This document shows, piece by piece, positions 8,888 to 17,497 of a stretch of 64,000 nucleotides of DNA. This DNA comes from JBBATK01 sp046297095 (GTDB lineage Bacteria > Bacteroidota > Ignavibacteria > Kapaibacteriales > NICIL-2): the NCBI GenBank assembly GCA_046297095.1, contig JBKCNS010000012.1, positions 1 to 64,000 on the forward strand, written 5' to 3'. Within the stretch, counting starts at the first letter, position 1, and each line of letters opens with the position of its first letter. The position numbers were made by a program, and so were the translations under genes. Under the pieces are notes generated by a model. That model ran no database searches. It saw only the letters and a list, made by a program, of their open reading frames with translations, and was not told where the DNA came from.

Positions 8888-9547
8888 TTAGTTCGTTACT
8901 TCAGATCGAATTCGCTCAATATCCGCTTTCAATTCCGACACTTTTGCAGAATCGAGGCAGTCATAATACCCACGAATACGAAACTGCCTGTCTACCAACA
9001 CATATCGGGAACTGTGTGCCGAGGGCTCAACGGGATCAGAAAGAAGAAAACCGCGAACACTCAACGCACGTACCGAATCTTTTTCCATTCGAACAAACGA
9101 CCACCGTTGCAGGTCTGCTTTATAACTCTTTGCATACTCTGCAAGAATTTCCGGCGTGTCTGTTTGCGGGTCTACCGTTATGGAGACAAACCGCAAGTCC
9201 GGAATACCATACAACTCTTGGATATCCCCCAACGTTGAGTTCATGACCGGGCAAACACCCTGGCACTCACTGAACATAAACGAGGCTATCCACATACTTC
9301 CTTTGAGCTCCGCGCTCCTAAAGGCCTTCCCCGACTGATCAATCCCCGAGAACGACGGCGCTTCCTTGATTACGGGCAATGACGTCTGCTCAACCGACGT
9401 ACCCTGACCACCTTTTTCAACCACCGAACCTTGACCCTCTCGAGTACAAGCGCTCAAGCCCACTGTAGAGGCTATCACAAATGTCATCAACATTCTACGA
9501 CGCTGACTATTCCACCTTCTATCGAATACAACGGGAACGTCGTTCAT
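8888..9547 (-). CDS. sco1: SCO1/SenC family copper chaperone lipoprotein
   Basis: A thioredoxin-fold protein of 219 residues with the SCO copper site: CQGVC at residues 95-99 and the distal His at about 178 (PSAHSSRYVLVD). Residues 15-34 are a lipoprotein signal ending in LSAC, so it is probably tethered outside the inner membrane. SCO proteins deliver copper to the CuA centre of oxidase subunit II. A TTG at 9556 could also start the frame, but the ATG at 9547 is preferred. It lies directly after the subunit IV gene and before DUF420, a common oxidase-assembly arrangement. Confidence 0.92.
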   Translation of the reverse strand: MNDVPVVFDRRWNSQRRRMLMTFVIASTVGLSACTREGQGSVVEKGGQGTSVEQTSLPVIKEAPSFSGIDQSGKAFRSAELKGSMWIASFMFSECQGVCPVMNSTLGDIQELYGIPDLRFVSITVDPQTDTPEILAEYAKSYKADLQRWSFVRMEKDSVRALSVRGFLLSDPVEPSAHSSRYVLVDRQFRIRGYYDCLDSAKVSELKADIERIRSEVTN

Positions 9548-9556
9548 GGTTCCCAA

Positions 9557-9880
9557 TTAGAATGGATGATCAAAAGTCTCGAGCGTGGTCAGAGCAAACA
9601 CCAAGATGATGAACAAAAACACCGGCACGAAGATGAATGCGCGCAGGTATTTGTTATCAAACTTGAGGTGCATGAAAATGTATAACACCATCAGTACTTT
9701 GAATGTTGCGATCAGCAAACCAATTCCCAAGTTTATGAGCACGCCTGTCTGCCCCATGCTTGCGGGAAAATGGATCTGCGCAGCACCTACTGTCAAAGCA
9801 GTAAAGAGCATCAACGCACCAAAAACTTTATAGTATGATGGCAACACGTCGCCATGTCCGTGATCGTGATCATGAGACAT
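9557..9880 (-). CDS. ctaF: Cytochrome c oxidase subunit IV (caa3/COX4_pro type)
   Basis: A 107-residue protein beginning with the His-rich MSHDHDHGHGD, followed by three transmembrane segments. LMVLYIFMHLKFD in the second to third helix region is typical of prokaryotic COX4 (CtaF). It is a small structural subunit that stabilises the oxidase core. The gene sits 18 bases after subunit III and just before sco. Confidence 0.92.
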   Translation of the reverse strand: MSHDHDHGHGDVLPSYYKVFGALMLFTALTVGAAQIHFPASMGQTGVLINLGIGLLIATFKVLMVLYIFMHLKFDNKYLRAFIFVPVFLFIILVFALTTLETFDHPF

Positions 9881-9898
9881 ATGAATCTCCTAAAATTT

Positions 9899-10504
9899 CT
9901 ATGGATTTAATGTAGGGAACAACAGATACAACGCCGGGAAAAGGAATATCCATACCAGATCCACAAAGTGCCAGTACAAGCCGAGCACTTCTACCCTACG
10001 AGCATTCGTATATCCCTTTTTCGTAAATGAACGCACAAACATCCACGCCATGGGAATAATTCCACCCACAACGTGAAGACCGTGGAAACCGGTCATCAAA
10101 AAGTAAAACGCAAAAAAGATGTTTGTTCTGGGATAAATATGGTGATGAAACTTTGCACCGTACTCAAAGTACTTTACCACCAAAAAGCCAAAGGCGAAGA
10201 GCAGCGTTATACCGAGAAATATCTGGAATAACGCCTTGTTGTTTCTCTCTAAGTGATAGATGGACAAAGCCATGGTCAAAGAGCTCGAGATCAGGAACAC
10301 CGTATTGAGTGAGGCTAGTGCCACATTCAAGTGCTCTGCAGAGCTCTGGGTGAAGATATCGATGTTGGCATTCCGCAAAACAATAAATGCTCCGAAGAAG
10401 CCGGAGAAAAACATGATTTCGGAAGCGAGAAATATCCACATCACGAGTTTACCGTGGTTAATTCCGCTAACCGGTTCATGCCGAAGATCTAACGCAAGAG
10501 ACAT
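9899..10504 (-). CDS. ctaE: Cytochrome c oxidase subunit III
   Basis: A 201-residue protein with five to six transmembrane segments, of the short bacterial COX3 type. Recognisable segments are GKLVMWIFLASEIMFFSGFF near residue 18, the stretch ending GFHGLHVVGG near 148, and the terminal helix with YWHFVDLVWIFLFPALYL. Subunit III binds the catalytic subunit and supports stable turnover and proton uptake. It lies 25 bases downstream of ctaB. Confidence 0.95.
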   Translation of the reverse strand: MSLALDLRHEPVSGINHGKLVMWIFLASEIMFFSGFFGAFIVLRNANIDIFTQSSAEHLNVALASLNTVFLISSSLTMALSIYHLERNNKALFQIFLGITLLFAFGFLVVKYFEYGAKFHHHIYPRTNIFFAFYFLMTGFHGLHVVGGIIPMAWMFVRSFTKKGYTNARRVEVLGLYWHFVDLVWIFLFPALYLLFPTLNP

Positions 10505-10529
10505 AACTATACCTCGTTAATTCTAAATC

Positions 10530-11462
10530 TTAATTTCTATCAATCACCATAAGAAGAAACGCTCCCATAATGTGAGCGTATGAAGACAAAAGCAAACGAC
10601 GAGCACGTGCAGGTGTAGTATCTGCAAGCACTTCGGCGGCGCTCTTAATAAATACTATACTCAATACCGCATACCCAACAGCAAACATGCTACCGGCCAC
10701 TCCCATAAAAAAGAGCATAAGGCCTACAGGCAGCAAGATCACTGTGTACACTAAAGCGTGCAATGCTACAACTCTTTGAGAAGACTCCTCTCTGCGAAGC
10801 AGCGCAAAGCCACCACGATCATAGTCGTTTCTATACATCATCGCAAGAGCCAAGAAATGCGGCATCTGCCACACGAACATGATGGCGAAAAGAACCAACG
10901 ACGTTGAGGTCAGTGAGCCGGCAACTGCGGTACATCCGCCCACAGCAGGCAATGCACCGGGGATACCACCAACGAACATTGCTAGCCAGGACCGCTTTTT
11001 CAGAGGAGTATACAAAGCCAAATACACAAGCGAAGTAGTAAGAGCCAGCAACAACGTAATCTCATTCACGAACCACAACATTGCCAGACCGGCAAGGGTC
11101 GCAAATGCACCAAAAAGAGACGCTTGTTGTGCGGAAATCAACCCCGAAGGGATGGGACGCAACACCGTTCTTTTCATAACCGCGTCGTCGTGACGTTCCA
11201 TCACATGGTTAAAGGTACACGCTCCGGCGCTGACGAACGCAGTTCCAAGAGTAAAGAGAACAAAACGTATTAGATTTTCGGTGGCAGCGAACTCTGATGC
11301 TTGCGGAAGAGAAAGGTAATACCCTACAGCAGCCGTAAGCACCACCATCTGAGTGATGCCGGGTTTCGTAAGCTCATAGAATCCGCGAACTACCTTTGCA
11401 GCAGTGCGCTTTTCCGTCTGGCTCGAGGATATATGTTCACCGGCTGCTAATTCCACACTCAT
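10530..11462 (-). CDS. ctaB: Protoheme IX farnesyltransferase (heme O synthase)
   Basis: A 310-residue UbiA-family prenyltransferase with about eight or nine transmembrane segments. The Asp-rich substrate motif is read as NHVMERHDDAVMKRTVLRPI near residue 85, corresponding to the ND..D..M.RT..RP site that binds farnesyl diphosphate through magnesium. It farnesylates heme B to heme O, the precursor of heme A in the oxidase encoded next door. No heme A synthase (ctaA) is visible in the window, so it must be elsewhere or heme O may be used. A 129-base gap separates it from ctaD. Confidence 0.95.
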   Translation of the reverse strand: MSVELAAGEHISSSQTEKRTAAKVVRGFYELTKPGITQMVVLTAAVGYYLSLPQASEFAATENLIRFVLFTLGTAFVSAGACTFNHVMERHDDAVMKRTVLRPIPSGLISAQQASLFGAFATLAGLAMLWFVNEITLLLALTTSLVYLALYTPLKKRSWLAMFVGGIPGALPAVGGCTAVAGSLTSTSLVLFAIMFVWQMPHFLALAMMYRNDYDRGGFALLRREESSQRVVALHALVYTVILLPVGLMLFFMGVAGSMFAVGYAVLSIVFIKSAAEVLADTTPARARRLLLSSYAHIMGAFLLMVIDRN

Positions 11463-11591
11463 TGAGATCGTACGTGATACTCGTTAGTTCCCTGACCATA
11501 AAATCAAATTCCACTTGGCGCTCTATCTTTTGCAGTTCAGGCTGCGCCACTCACCTCATCCTACCTACTGATCAATAGTGCTCAGTGATGC

Positions 11592-13409
11592 TCAATGCAC
11601 AGCCGCCGGTGCTTTCTCGGGAAGGTTCTCCTCTTCTGCCGGTACCCACTGAGGATAGTAGTCGGAATCACGTCCGTCTTGAGAAAACTCATAAGGACCG
11701 CGGTACACCGTTATATCCGTATCAAAGTTGCCGTGACCCGGGTGCGGAGGAGCTGCCCATTCAAGAGTGTTAGCTCTCCAGGGGTTACGAGGAGCTTTCT
11801 GACCGTACTTCAAGCTCCAGAAAATATTCGCGAGCAAGAAGAATTGTGAGAAACCGAGACCAATAGCCGACCATGTGATGAATGCATTCATCGGTTGGAA
11901 TGGCTTGAGGAAGTCATAAACAGTAGGATCAGCGATTCTTCTCATGTGTCCACCCAAGCCGATCATGTGCATCGGGAAAAAGGTGAGATTAAAGAACACA
12001 AACGACCAGAAGAAGTGCTTACGGCCCCACGACTCATTGAGCATTTTTCCGTAGAGTTTGGGGAACCAGTAATAGATGGCACCAAAAACTCCGAACAAGG
12101 ATGCACCAAACAGAACGTAGTGGAAGTGGGCAACGATGAAATAGGTATCGTGAATGTAGATATCTACAGCAGCCGAAGCCATGAAAATACCGCTCAATCC
12201 ACCGATGATAAACATCGACACAAAGGCAAGAGCACACAACATAGCCGAGCTGAAACGTATACTTCCACCCCAAAGGGTTCCCAACCAGTTAAATACCTTG
12301 ATAGCCGACGGTACTGCAATCACAATTGTGGAGAGTACGAACGTAGTTCCTAGCAGGGGGCTCATACCGGATTGGAACATGTGGTGTCCCCATACAATAA
12401 AGCCAAGAAATCCTATACCCATGATCGCAAACACCATTGCCTTGTAGCCAAAGATGGGACGGCGAGCGAAGGTAGAAATGATATCAGATACCGCTCCCAT
12501 AGAGGGCACGATCATGATGTACACAGCAGGGTGCGAGTAAAACCAGAAAAGGTGTTGGAACAGCAATGGCTGACCACCACCGGCCCAAAGATTGGTACCA
12601 TCTAATGCAGAGGTAACAAGCAGGTTTTCGGGAATGAAGAAACTTGTATGCAGGAAATTATCGAAGAACAACATAGCCAGTGAAGCTGCAAGTACCGGCG
12701 TGCCGAGCGTAATCAAAATTGCTGTGATAAACAACGCCCAGATAGTCATCGGCATGCGGAAAAGCGTCATTCCTTTTGCGCGCTTGTTCAGAATGGTCGT
12801 GATATAATTAATGGCACCCATGATGGACGAGAATCCCACCAAGAACAATCCCGCTATCCATAACGTTTGCCCCAGACCCGAGATAACCGAGAGTGGCGGA
12901 TATGTTGTCCACCCCCCTGCTGCCATTCCGGACTCTAAACCAAAACCTGCCATGAGCAGCATTGCTGCCGGGATATTTAACCAGAACGAAAACATATTCA
13001 GCGTGGGCAATGCCATGTCGTCGGTTCCGATCATCAACGGAATTGCAAAGTTCCCGATGAAACCATTCACCATGGGAATGATCACCAGGAACAACATGAT
13101 GGCTCCGTGCATGGTAAGCAACTGCGTGTAGAATCCGGGCTGAATAACGCCCTCCGCAGCCCATGAATCCGGAAGCAGACTGCCGATAATCGGCACAGCC
13201 TGATCAGGGTATGCAATCTTCCAGCGAATCAGCAATGCAGCCAATCCACCAACCATGAGGAAGAACAAGGTTGTGACCATGAACTGTTTAGCAATGGTCT
13301 TGTGGTCATTCGAGAATATATACTTACGGATAAACGACGGCTCCTGATGGTGACCGTGTCCGTGATGCGCATGCACATCGTGCTCTGCATGTACACTCGT
13401 TGAACTCAT
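11592..13409 (-). CDS. ctaD: Cytochrome c oxidase subunit I, A2-type heme-copper oxidase
   Basis: A 605-residue catalytic subunit. Heme and copper ligands visible: His101 (LLTMHGAIM), the active-site segment YSHPAVY at 291-297 with CuB His293 and cross-linked Tyr297, His342/343 (WGHHMF), and His428/His430 (VAHFHY). YSHPAVY replaces GHPEVY; loss of the Glu with a preceding Tyr-Ser pair is the signature of A2-type oxidases such as that of Rhodothermus marinus. The N-terminus is unusually His rich (residues 8-22). It reduces oxygen to water while pumping protons. It lies 46 bases downstream of ctaC. Confidence 0.97.
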   Translation of the reverse strand: MSSTSVHAEHDVHAHHGHGHHQEPSFIRKYIFSNDHKTIAKQFMVTTLFFLMVGGLAALLIRWKIAYPDQAVPIIGSLLPDSWAAEGVIQPGFYTQLLTMHGAIMLFLVIIPMVNGFIGNFAIPLMIGTDDMALPTLNMFSFWLNIPAAMLLMAGFGLESGMAAGGWTTYPPLSVISGLGQTLWIAGLFLVGFSSIMGAINYITTILNKRAKGMTLFRMPMTIWALFITAILITLGTPVLAASLAMLFFDNFLHTSFFIPENLLVTSALDGTNLWAGGGQPLLFQHLFWFYSHPAVYIMIVPSMGAVSDIISTFARRPIFGYKAMVFAIMGIGFLGFIVWGHHMFQSGMSPLLGTTFVLSTIVIAVPSAIKVFNWLGTLWGGSIRFSSAMLCALAFVSMFIIGGLSGIFMASAAVDIYIHDTYFIVAHFHYVLFGASLFGVFGAIYYWFPKLYGKMLNESWGRKHFFWSFVFFNLTFFPMHMIGLGGHMRRIADPTVYDFLKPFQPMNAFITWSAIGLGFSQFFLLANIFWSLKYGQKAPRNPWRANTLEWAAPPHPGHGNFDTDITVYRGPYEFSQDGRDSDYYPQWVPAEEENLPEKAPAAVH

Positions 13410-13455
13410 ACGTTGTAACCTTTGAATATGTTATTGTTTACTTCTTTACAAAATC

Positions 13456-14310
13456 TTAGTGCTGCGCGCCGCCTGTGCCGCTATGTTGCTCCGGCTGAGC
13501 ATCGGTTTGAGCAGTAGCCACAGGCTCAGGTTTGGGAGCCGCTGCCGCTGCCGCCATTTGCTGCGATTTCTTACTGATCTCTGCATCATACCAGGTGTTA
13601 TAATCCTGTTGTGAGTGCATAAACAACACACCGCGCATGTTGTAGTGGCTTGCTCCACAAAGTTCCGCACATGCAAGCTCAAACTTCCCTGCCTTTATAC
13701 CATTGAACCAAACTTTCATCCAACTTCCGGGAAGAGCATCTTGCTTGACGCGAAAGTTCGGAAGGAAGAAAGAGTGCAGTACATCAACGGACGAAAGGCG
13801 CACAAGGATGTTCTTGTTAATCGGCAGGTGAAACTCGTTTTCCATGATGATATCGTCAACGCCGTGCGGATCAGCAGGATCAAGCGCGAAAGGGTTGTCG
13901 ATTGTTCTGAATTTGGGAGACTGCTTACCCAACACGCCATCGGCGCCCGGATAGCGGAACATCCAATTGAACTGTTTTCCTAGTACCTCAATCTCCACAT
14001 CGGGTTTAGGAATTCTCTGTTCGTTCTTTGTGATCTCCCAAGCATTGTCGGTGTAGATACCCAAACCGGCGAAGAGAAACGTGGGCAAAATCGTCCATGT
14101 AAATTCCAGCATGTTATTGCCATGACTGCCACTGGCTTTCACCCCGGGTTTTCGACGGTATTTCACCAACACATATACAAGCAAACCGTATGTCAGGAAA
14201 AAGATGGCCAGCGTGATATACCAAATCACGGCGAACAGGCGATCAAGCTCAAAGCCAAAGGTGCTGACGTTTTCAGGAAAGTATCGAAGAAAGTCTAATA
14301 CACTGAACAT
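13456..14310 (-). CDS. ctaC: Cytochrome c oxidase subunit II (CuA subunit)
   Basis: A 284-residue protein with two N-terminal transmembrane segments (about 25-50 and 68-88) and a periplasmic cupredoxin domain. The CuA site is complete: His179 (DVLHSFFLPNF) and CAELCGASHYNM with Cys214, Cys218, His222 and Met225. There is no fused heme c domain, so the separate cytochrome c gene just upstream probably supplies electrons. The last 45 residues are low complexity, rich in Ala, Pro, Gln and His. The 172-base gap before it, beyond the cytochrome gene, shows no clear gene. Confidence 0.96.
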   Translation of the reverse strand: MFSVLDFLRYFPENVSTFGFELDRLFAVIWYITLAIFFLTYGLLVYVLVKYRRKPGVKASGSHGNNMLEFTWTILPTFLFAGLGIYTDNAWEITKNEQRIPKPDVEIEVLGKQFNWMFRYPGADGVLGKQSPKFRTIDNPFALDPADPHGVDDIIMENEFHLPINKNILVRLSSVDVLHSFFLPNFRVKQDALPGSWMKVWFNGIKAGKFELACAELCGASHYNMRGVLFMHSQQDYNTWYDAEISKKSQQMAAAAAAPKPEPVATAQTDAQPEQHSGTGGAQH

Positions 14311-14482
14311 AGTTGAATCCTCTTGTACCTGGTAAATATGTCACTACCGATAGAGATACTGTCTTTTCTTGTTGCTACTGATACTGCTACTGCGGTTGCC
14401 TCTGCTGTTGCTAGGCTTAGAGCAAACCACGTTCAAGCCTACCCTACAGCGCTGAACCACCCACCGACTATCTGTAATCGTC

Positions 14483-15025
14483 TTACAACGGCTGCATCAA
14501 TTCCGCTTCACCGTACGGAGTGGAGCGAAGTGATGTTTTGTCACGTACTTCCTTTACAGCATCGGCAGAAACCTCGCCGGCTTTATTTCCGAAGCTGGAA
14601 CGAACGTAACTAAGAATCCACGCGATCTCCTGATCGTTGAAGTTCGTCTTCCACGATTGCATTTGTCCATTATACTTGGTGCCATTGCGAACGATTTCGC
14701 CCTTGAAACCATGGAGCACAATGCGAATCGGAATGGTAACATCATCTCCCGTAGCAAGTGCTGAGCCTGCCAACGGCGGAATGGAACCCGGAAGACCTTT
14801 GCCTGTGGCCTGATGGCACGAGGCACAGTTCTTGGAGAACAAGGCTTTACCGGGAGGCGCATCCGCCCCACCCTTCGCTTCCGCAGGAGGGTTCGGATCC
14901 ACCCAAACAGGGTCATCGCCTTGCTTGGTAAAAAAGCCACTGATGTTACAAGATGTGAGAGAGAGAAGAGAAGTTGTCGCTGCTGCTGCGATCAACGTCC
15001 GAAAGATGCGTCTATGGGTCACCAT
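14483..15025 (-). CDS. Lipoprotein class I cytochrome c, probable electron carrier to the oxidase
   Basis: A 180-residue protein with a lipoprotein signal (lipobox LTSC at about residues 23-26) and one heme site, CASCHQATGKGLPG, near residue 67. The partner Met probably lies in YNGQMQSWKTNF near residue 120. It is the first gene of the oxidase/alternative complex III cluster, so a role carrying electrons from ActA/ActE to CuA is likely, though inferred. A promoter-like TTTG-N20-TAATTTCG lies 36-67 bases upstream of its ATG. Confidence 0.88.
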   Translation of the reverse strand: MVTHRRIFRTLIAAAATTSLLSLTSCNISGFFTKQGDDPVWVDPNPPAEAKGGADAPPGKALFSKNCASCHQATGKGLPGSIPPLAGSALATGDDVTIPIRIVLHGFKGEIVRNGTKYNGQMQSWKTNFNDQEIAWILSYVRSSFGNKAGEVSADAVKEVRDKTSLRSTPYGEAELMQPL

Positions 15026-15061
15026 TATGTAAGTAGTATGATGCTACGATCGAAATCGAAT

Positions 15062-15093
15062 CGAAATTACGGCGTGCATACGCGCCGCACAAA
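15062..15093 (-). promoter_or_regulatory. Predicted promoter of the oxidase / alternative complex III operon
   Basis: On the minus strand TTTG (15093-15090) is followed after 20 bases by TAATTTCG (15069-15062). This fits a Bacteroidota-type -33 TTTG / -7 TAnnTTTG promoter with one mismatch. It ends 36 bases before the ATG at 15025. The -33 box lies inside one arm of a CACAAAG-N7-CTTTGTG inverted repeat (15088-15108), which could be an operator. Confidence 0.5.
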
Positions 15094-15221
15094 GAAAAAA
15101 ACTTTGTGTGTTGAAAAGATTTGGAGTGTCACATCTGTTTCTCAACTCACGTTCATTTTTCACCGGCAACATCCGGGACTTTGAAACGAATACCGCGGCC
15201 TCAATCGGCAGTACTTGGCAG

Positions 15222-16505
15222 TTAGATATCACACTCAATCATCATGCCTTTGTTGAAGGTGAATCGTGGCTTTCCCTTCACCGCAGTGTCGGCAAAAGGT
15301 GTGTTCTTCGACTTCGACAAAAACTTGGCGGGCTGAACTCGCCACTCTGCATCAGGCTCGAACACACAAACATTTGCGATCTCCCCTTTTGCAATCACCG
15401 GTTGCGGCAGATTCAGGATCCGCCGCGGTTGCACACTCATCTTGTCCACTAGTTGCATGATGCTGAGAACACCCGTGTGCACCAACGCCGTAAGAGACAA
15501 TCCCAAACTTGTTTCCAGCCCCACAACACCGTTCGGAGCCAAGTCGAACTCCACATTCTTTTCCTCGGCTGTGTGAGGAGCGTGGTCTGTTGCAATCACA
15601 TCAATGGTGCCGTCGGCAAGTCCTTGCAGAATGGCTTCGATATCTGCCTGCGTCCGTAAAGGCGGATTCATTTTTGCATTGGTGTTGTAGCCGCGCACGG
15701 CTTCGTCGGTGAGGAGGAAATGATGCGGTGCTACCTCACAGCTTACACGCTGCCCTCTCGCTCGCGCTTCGCGCATGATTCGCACGGATCCCGCCGTGCT
15801 GATGTGCGCAGCGTGGTATCGTCTGTTGCCACAATACTCGGCAAGCAACACATCACGTGCCACTATGATATCCTCTGCCACCGAGGGGTAACCTCGCAGC
15901 CCTAATTCTGCCGAGACCTTGCCCTCGTGCATGGCAAAGTTCTTTGTTAACGAATGCTCTTCGCAATGCTGTGTTAGCAGTGCATCAATGGACGCACCAT
16001 AGTCGAAAGCTTTTCGCATCATATCAGCGTCCGAAACACAACCGCCATCGTCGGAATACATTACTGCGCCGGCTTCATGCAGCGACTGCATGCTCGATAG
16101 CTCAGCTCCCGCGCGAGCCACCGTAGCAGCGGCACACACAAACACATCTACAGGTGTTGCCTTGGCCCTGCTTTGTATGTACTCTATGGTTGCAACGGTA
16201 TCGATTGACGGCTCCGTGTTCGGCATACAAACCACGCCGGTGAAACCGCCATTTGCAGCAGAGGCTGTGCCCGTGAGAATGGTTTCTTTGTGCGTCTGCC
16301 CCGGCTCACGCAAATGCACGTGCATGTCGAACAACCCGGGGGAAGCTACCAAAGCACTTCCGTCCTTCACCGTTGTTTGAGGATCAAATTGCGGCTGCTC
16401 GGGGCCTGCATGCTCTATAATGCCGTCGCGAATCCATAAGGTGATGCGCCGGTCGAGCTTTTGATGCGGCGAAACAAGCCGGATGTTTGTGAATGCAAGG
16501 TTCAT
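15222..16505 (-). CDS. pyrC: Dihydroorotase
   Basis: A 427-residue amidohydrolase that closes carbamoyl-aspartate to dihydroorotate in pyrimidine synthesis. The metal site is visible as FDMHVHLREPGQTHKET near residue 58, and DVIATDHAPHTAEEK near residue 305 supplies the catalytic Asp. Length and motifs fit class I bacterial dihydroorotases. The ATG at 16505 has GGAG ten bases upstream (ACGGAGAAATCATCATG), which excludes the longer open frame to 16616. It is an isolated pyrimidine gene here; its stop is 196 bases from the cytochrome c start. Confidence 0.93.
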   Translation of the reverse strand: MNLAFTNIRLVSPHQKLDRRITLWIRDGIIEHAGPEQPQFDPQTTVKDGSALVASPGLFDMHVHLREPGQTHKETILTGTASAANGGFTGVVCMPNTEPSIDTVATIEYIQSRAKATPVDVFVCAAATVARAGAELSSMQSLHEAGAVMYSDDGGCVSDADMMRKAFDYGASIDALLTQHCEEHSLTKNFAMHEGKVSAELGLRGYPSVAEDIIVARDVLLAEYCGNRRYHAAHISTAGSVRIMREARARGQRVSCEVAPHHFLLTDEAVRGYNTNAKMNPPLRTQADIEAILQGLADGTIDVIATDHAPHTAEEKNVEFDLAPNGVVGLETSLGLSLTALVHTGVLSIMQLVDKMSVQPRRILNLPQPVIAKGEIANVCVFEPDAEWRVQPAKFLSKSKNTPFADTAVKGKPRFTFNKGMMIECDI

Positions 16506-16678
16506 GATGATTTCTCCGTATGCGTCGTGATTGTCTTGTATCTGCGTATGCCTGCGAGACGGAAATCGCCGGACTTGATCGCAGATGGAATTCTTTACAA
16601 CTGATTGCGCTACCAAAATAGCCGACGTAAACTACTCGTGCTACGCGCAACCATCATCTTTGCACAACAAGTGTATCG

Positions 16679-17299
16679 CTACGATGCAAGTTTCTTCAAA
16701 AACGATGTACGATGTACAGGCGACGGCCCATGTACCCGAAGCGCAGCGTAATGATTCGCTGTGCCATACCCTTTGTGCTTCTCCAGTCCATATGCAGGAT
16801 ACTGTTCGCCAAGCGATTTCATTATGCTGTCTCGAGTAACTTTTGCGATTATCGAGGCTGCAGCAATTGATACTACAGAAGCATCCCCATCCACAACGGT
16901 TGTGAATTCGAAGGTGCCGCCGGCGGTATAGCGATTGCCGTCGATGAATACATGATCCGGCGATACCGCCAATGCCTCAACGGAGTTTCTCATTGCCAGC
17001 ATCGTCGCTTCAAGAATGTTCACATCATCAATCACATCCGGCTCTACAATTCCCACGCCGTAGTGAATAGCTATGGCGCAAATGCGTTCAAAGAGTTGCT
17101 CTCTCTTCGCTTCAGGAACCAGCTTCGAATCTCGAAGTCCGGGGATAGTGCTATCGGCAGGAAGGACAACGGCAGCTGCCACCACAGGTCCCGCCAGAGC
17201 GCCGCGCCCGGCTTCATCCACACCGGCAACAAGCCGGCCTGAATTCCAGTATGGCATTTCGAAGTCCGAGTGCGGAGTGTTGTTATACTTTTTGCTCAT
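16679..17299 (-). CDS. rnhB: Ribonuclease HII
   Basis: The protein has 206 residues from the ATG at 17299. It removes RNA primers and misincorporated ribonucleotides from DNA. The catalytic DEAGRGALAGPVV begins at residue 28 (Asp28, Glu29), and the second Asp is in DHVFIDGNRY. ASIIAKVTRD and KHKGYGT are also conserved. A longer start at 17338 adds 13 residues without family similarity; neither start has an obvious ribosome-binding site. It lies between pyrC and folE in the same direction. Confidence 0.93.
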   Translation of the reverse strand: MSKKYNNTPHSDFEMPYWNSGRLVAGVDEAGRGALAGPVVAAAVVLPADSTIPGLRDSKLVPEAKREQLFERICAIAIHYGVGIVEPDVIDDVNILEATMLAMRNSVEALAVSPDHVFIDGNRYTAGGTFEFTTVVDGDASVVSIAAASIIAKVTRDSIMKSLGEQYPAYGLEKHKGYGTANHYAALRVHGPSPVHRTSFLKKLAS

Positions 17300-17464
17300 C
17301 GCTGGAAGTCTTGTTGATTTTGATGATACCTGATGCATACGGCTTGCGGGCGCGGCACTCCTCGTGCGAGTGCACCGGTATGGTACAAAACGCCGAGTGC
17401 GCCGGTATTCAGTCGTGAGCCGTCAAAAGAGCTCGCGAACTTTTCAGCACGCAAACTACCACAC

Positions 17465-17497
17465 AAAAAAAAAGCGGGTTGCCCCGCTTCTTTTTTA
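17465..17497 (-). terminator. Intrinsic terminator after the queD-folE operon
   Basis: On the minus strand AAGCGGG (17489-17483) pairs with CCCGCTT (17478-17472) around a four-base loop and is followed by a run of nine T. The hairpin starts a few bases after the folE stop at 17495. Confidence 0.85.

Noticed and set aside
14340..14420. Short CTACTG/GTTGCT-type quasi-repeats upstream of ctaC
   Set aside because: They are imperfect, short and without a constant unit, so no repeat class can be assigned.
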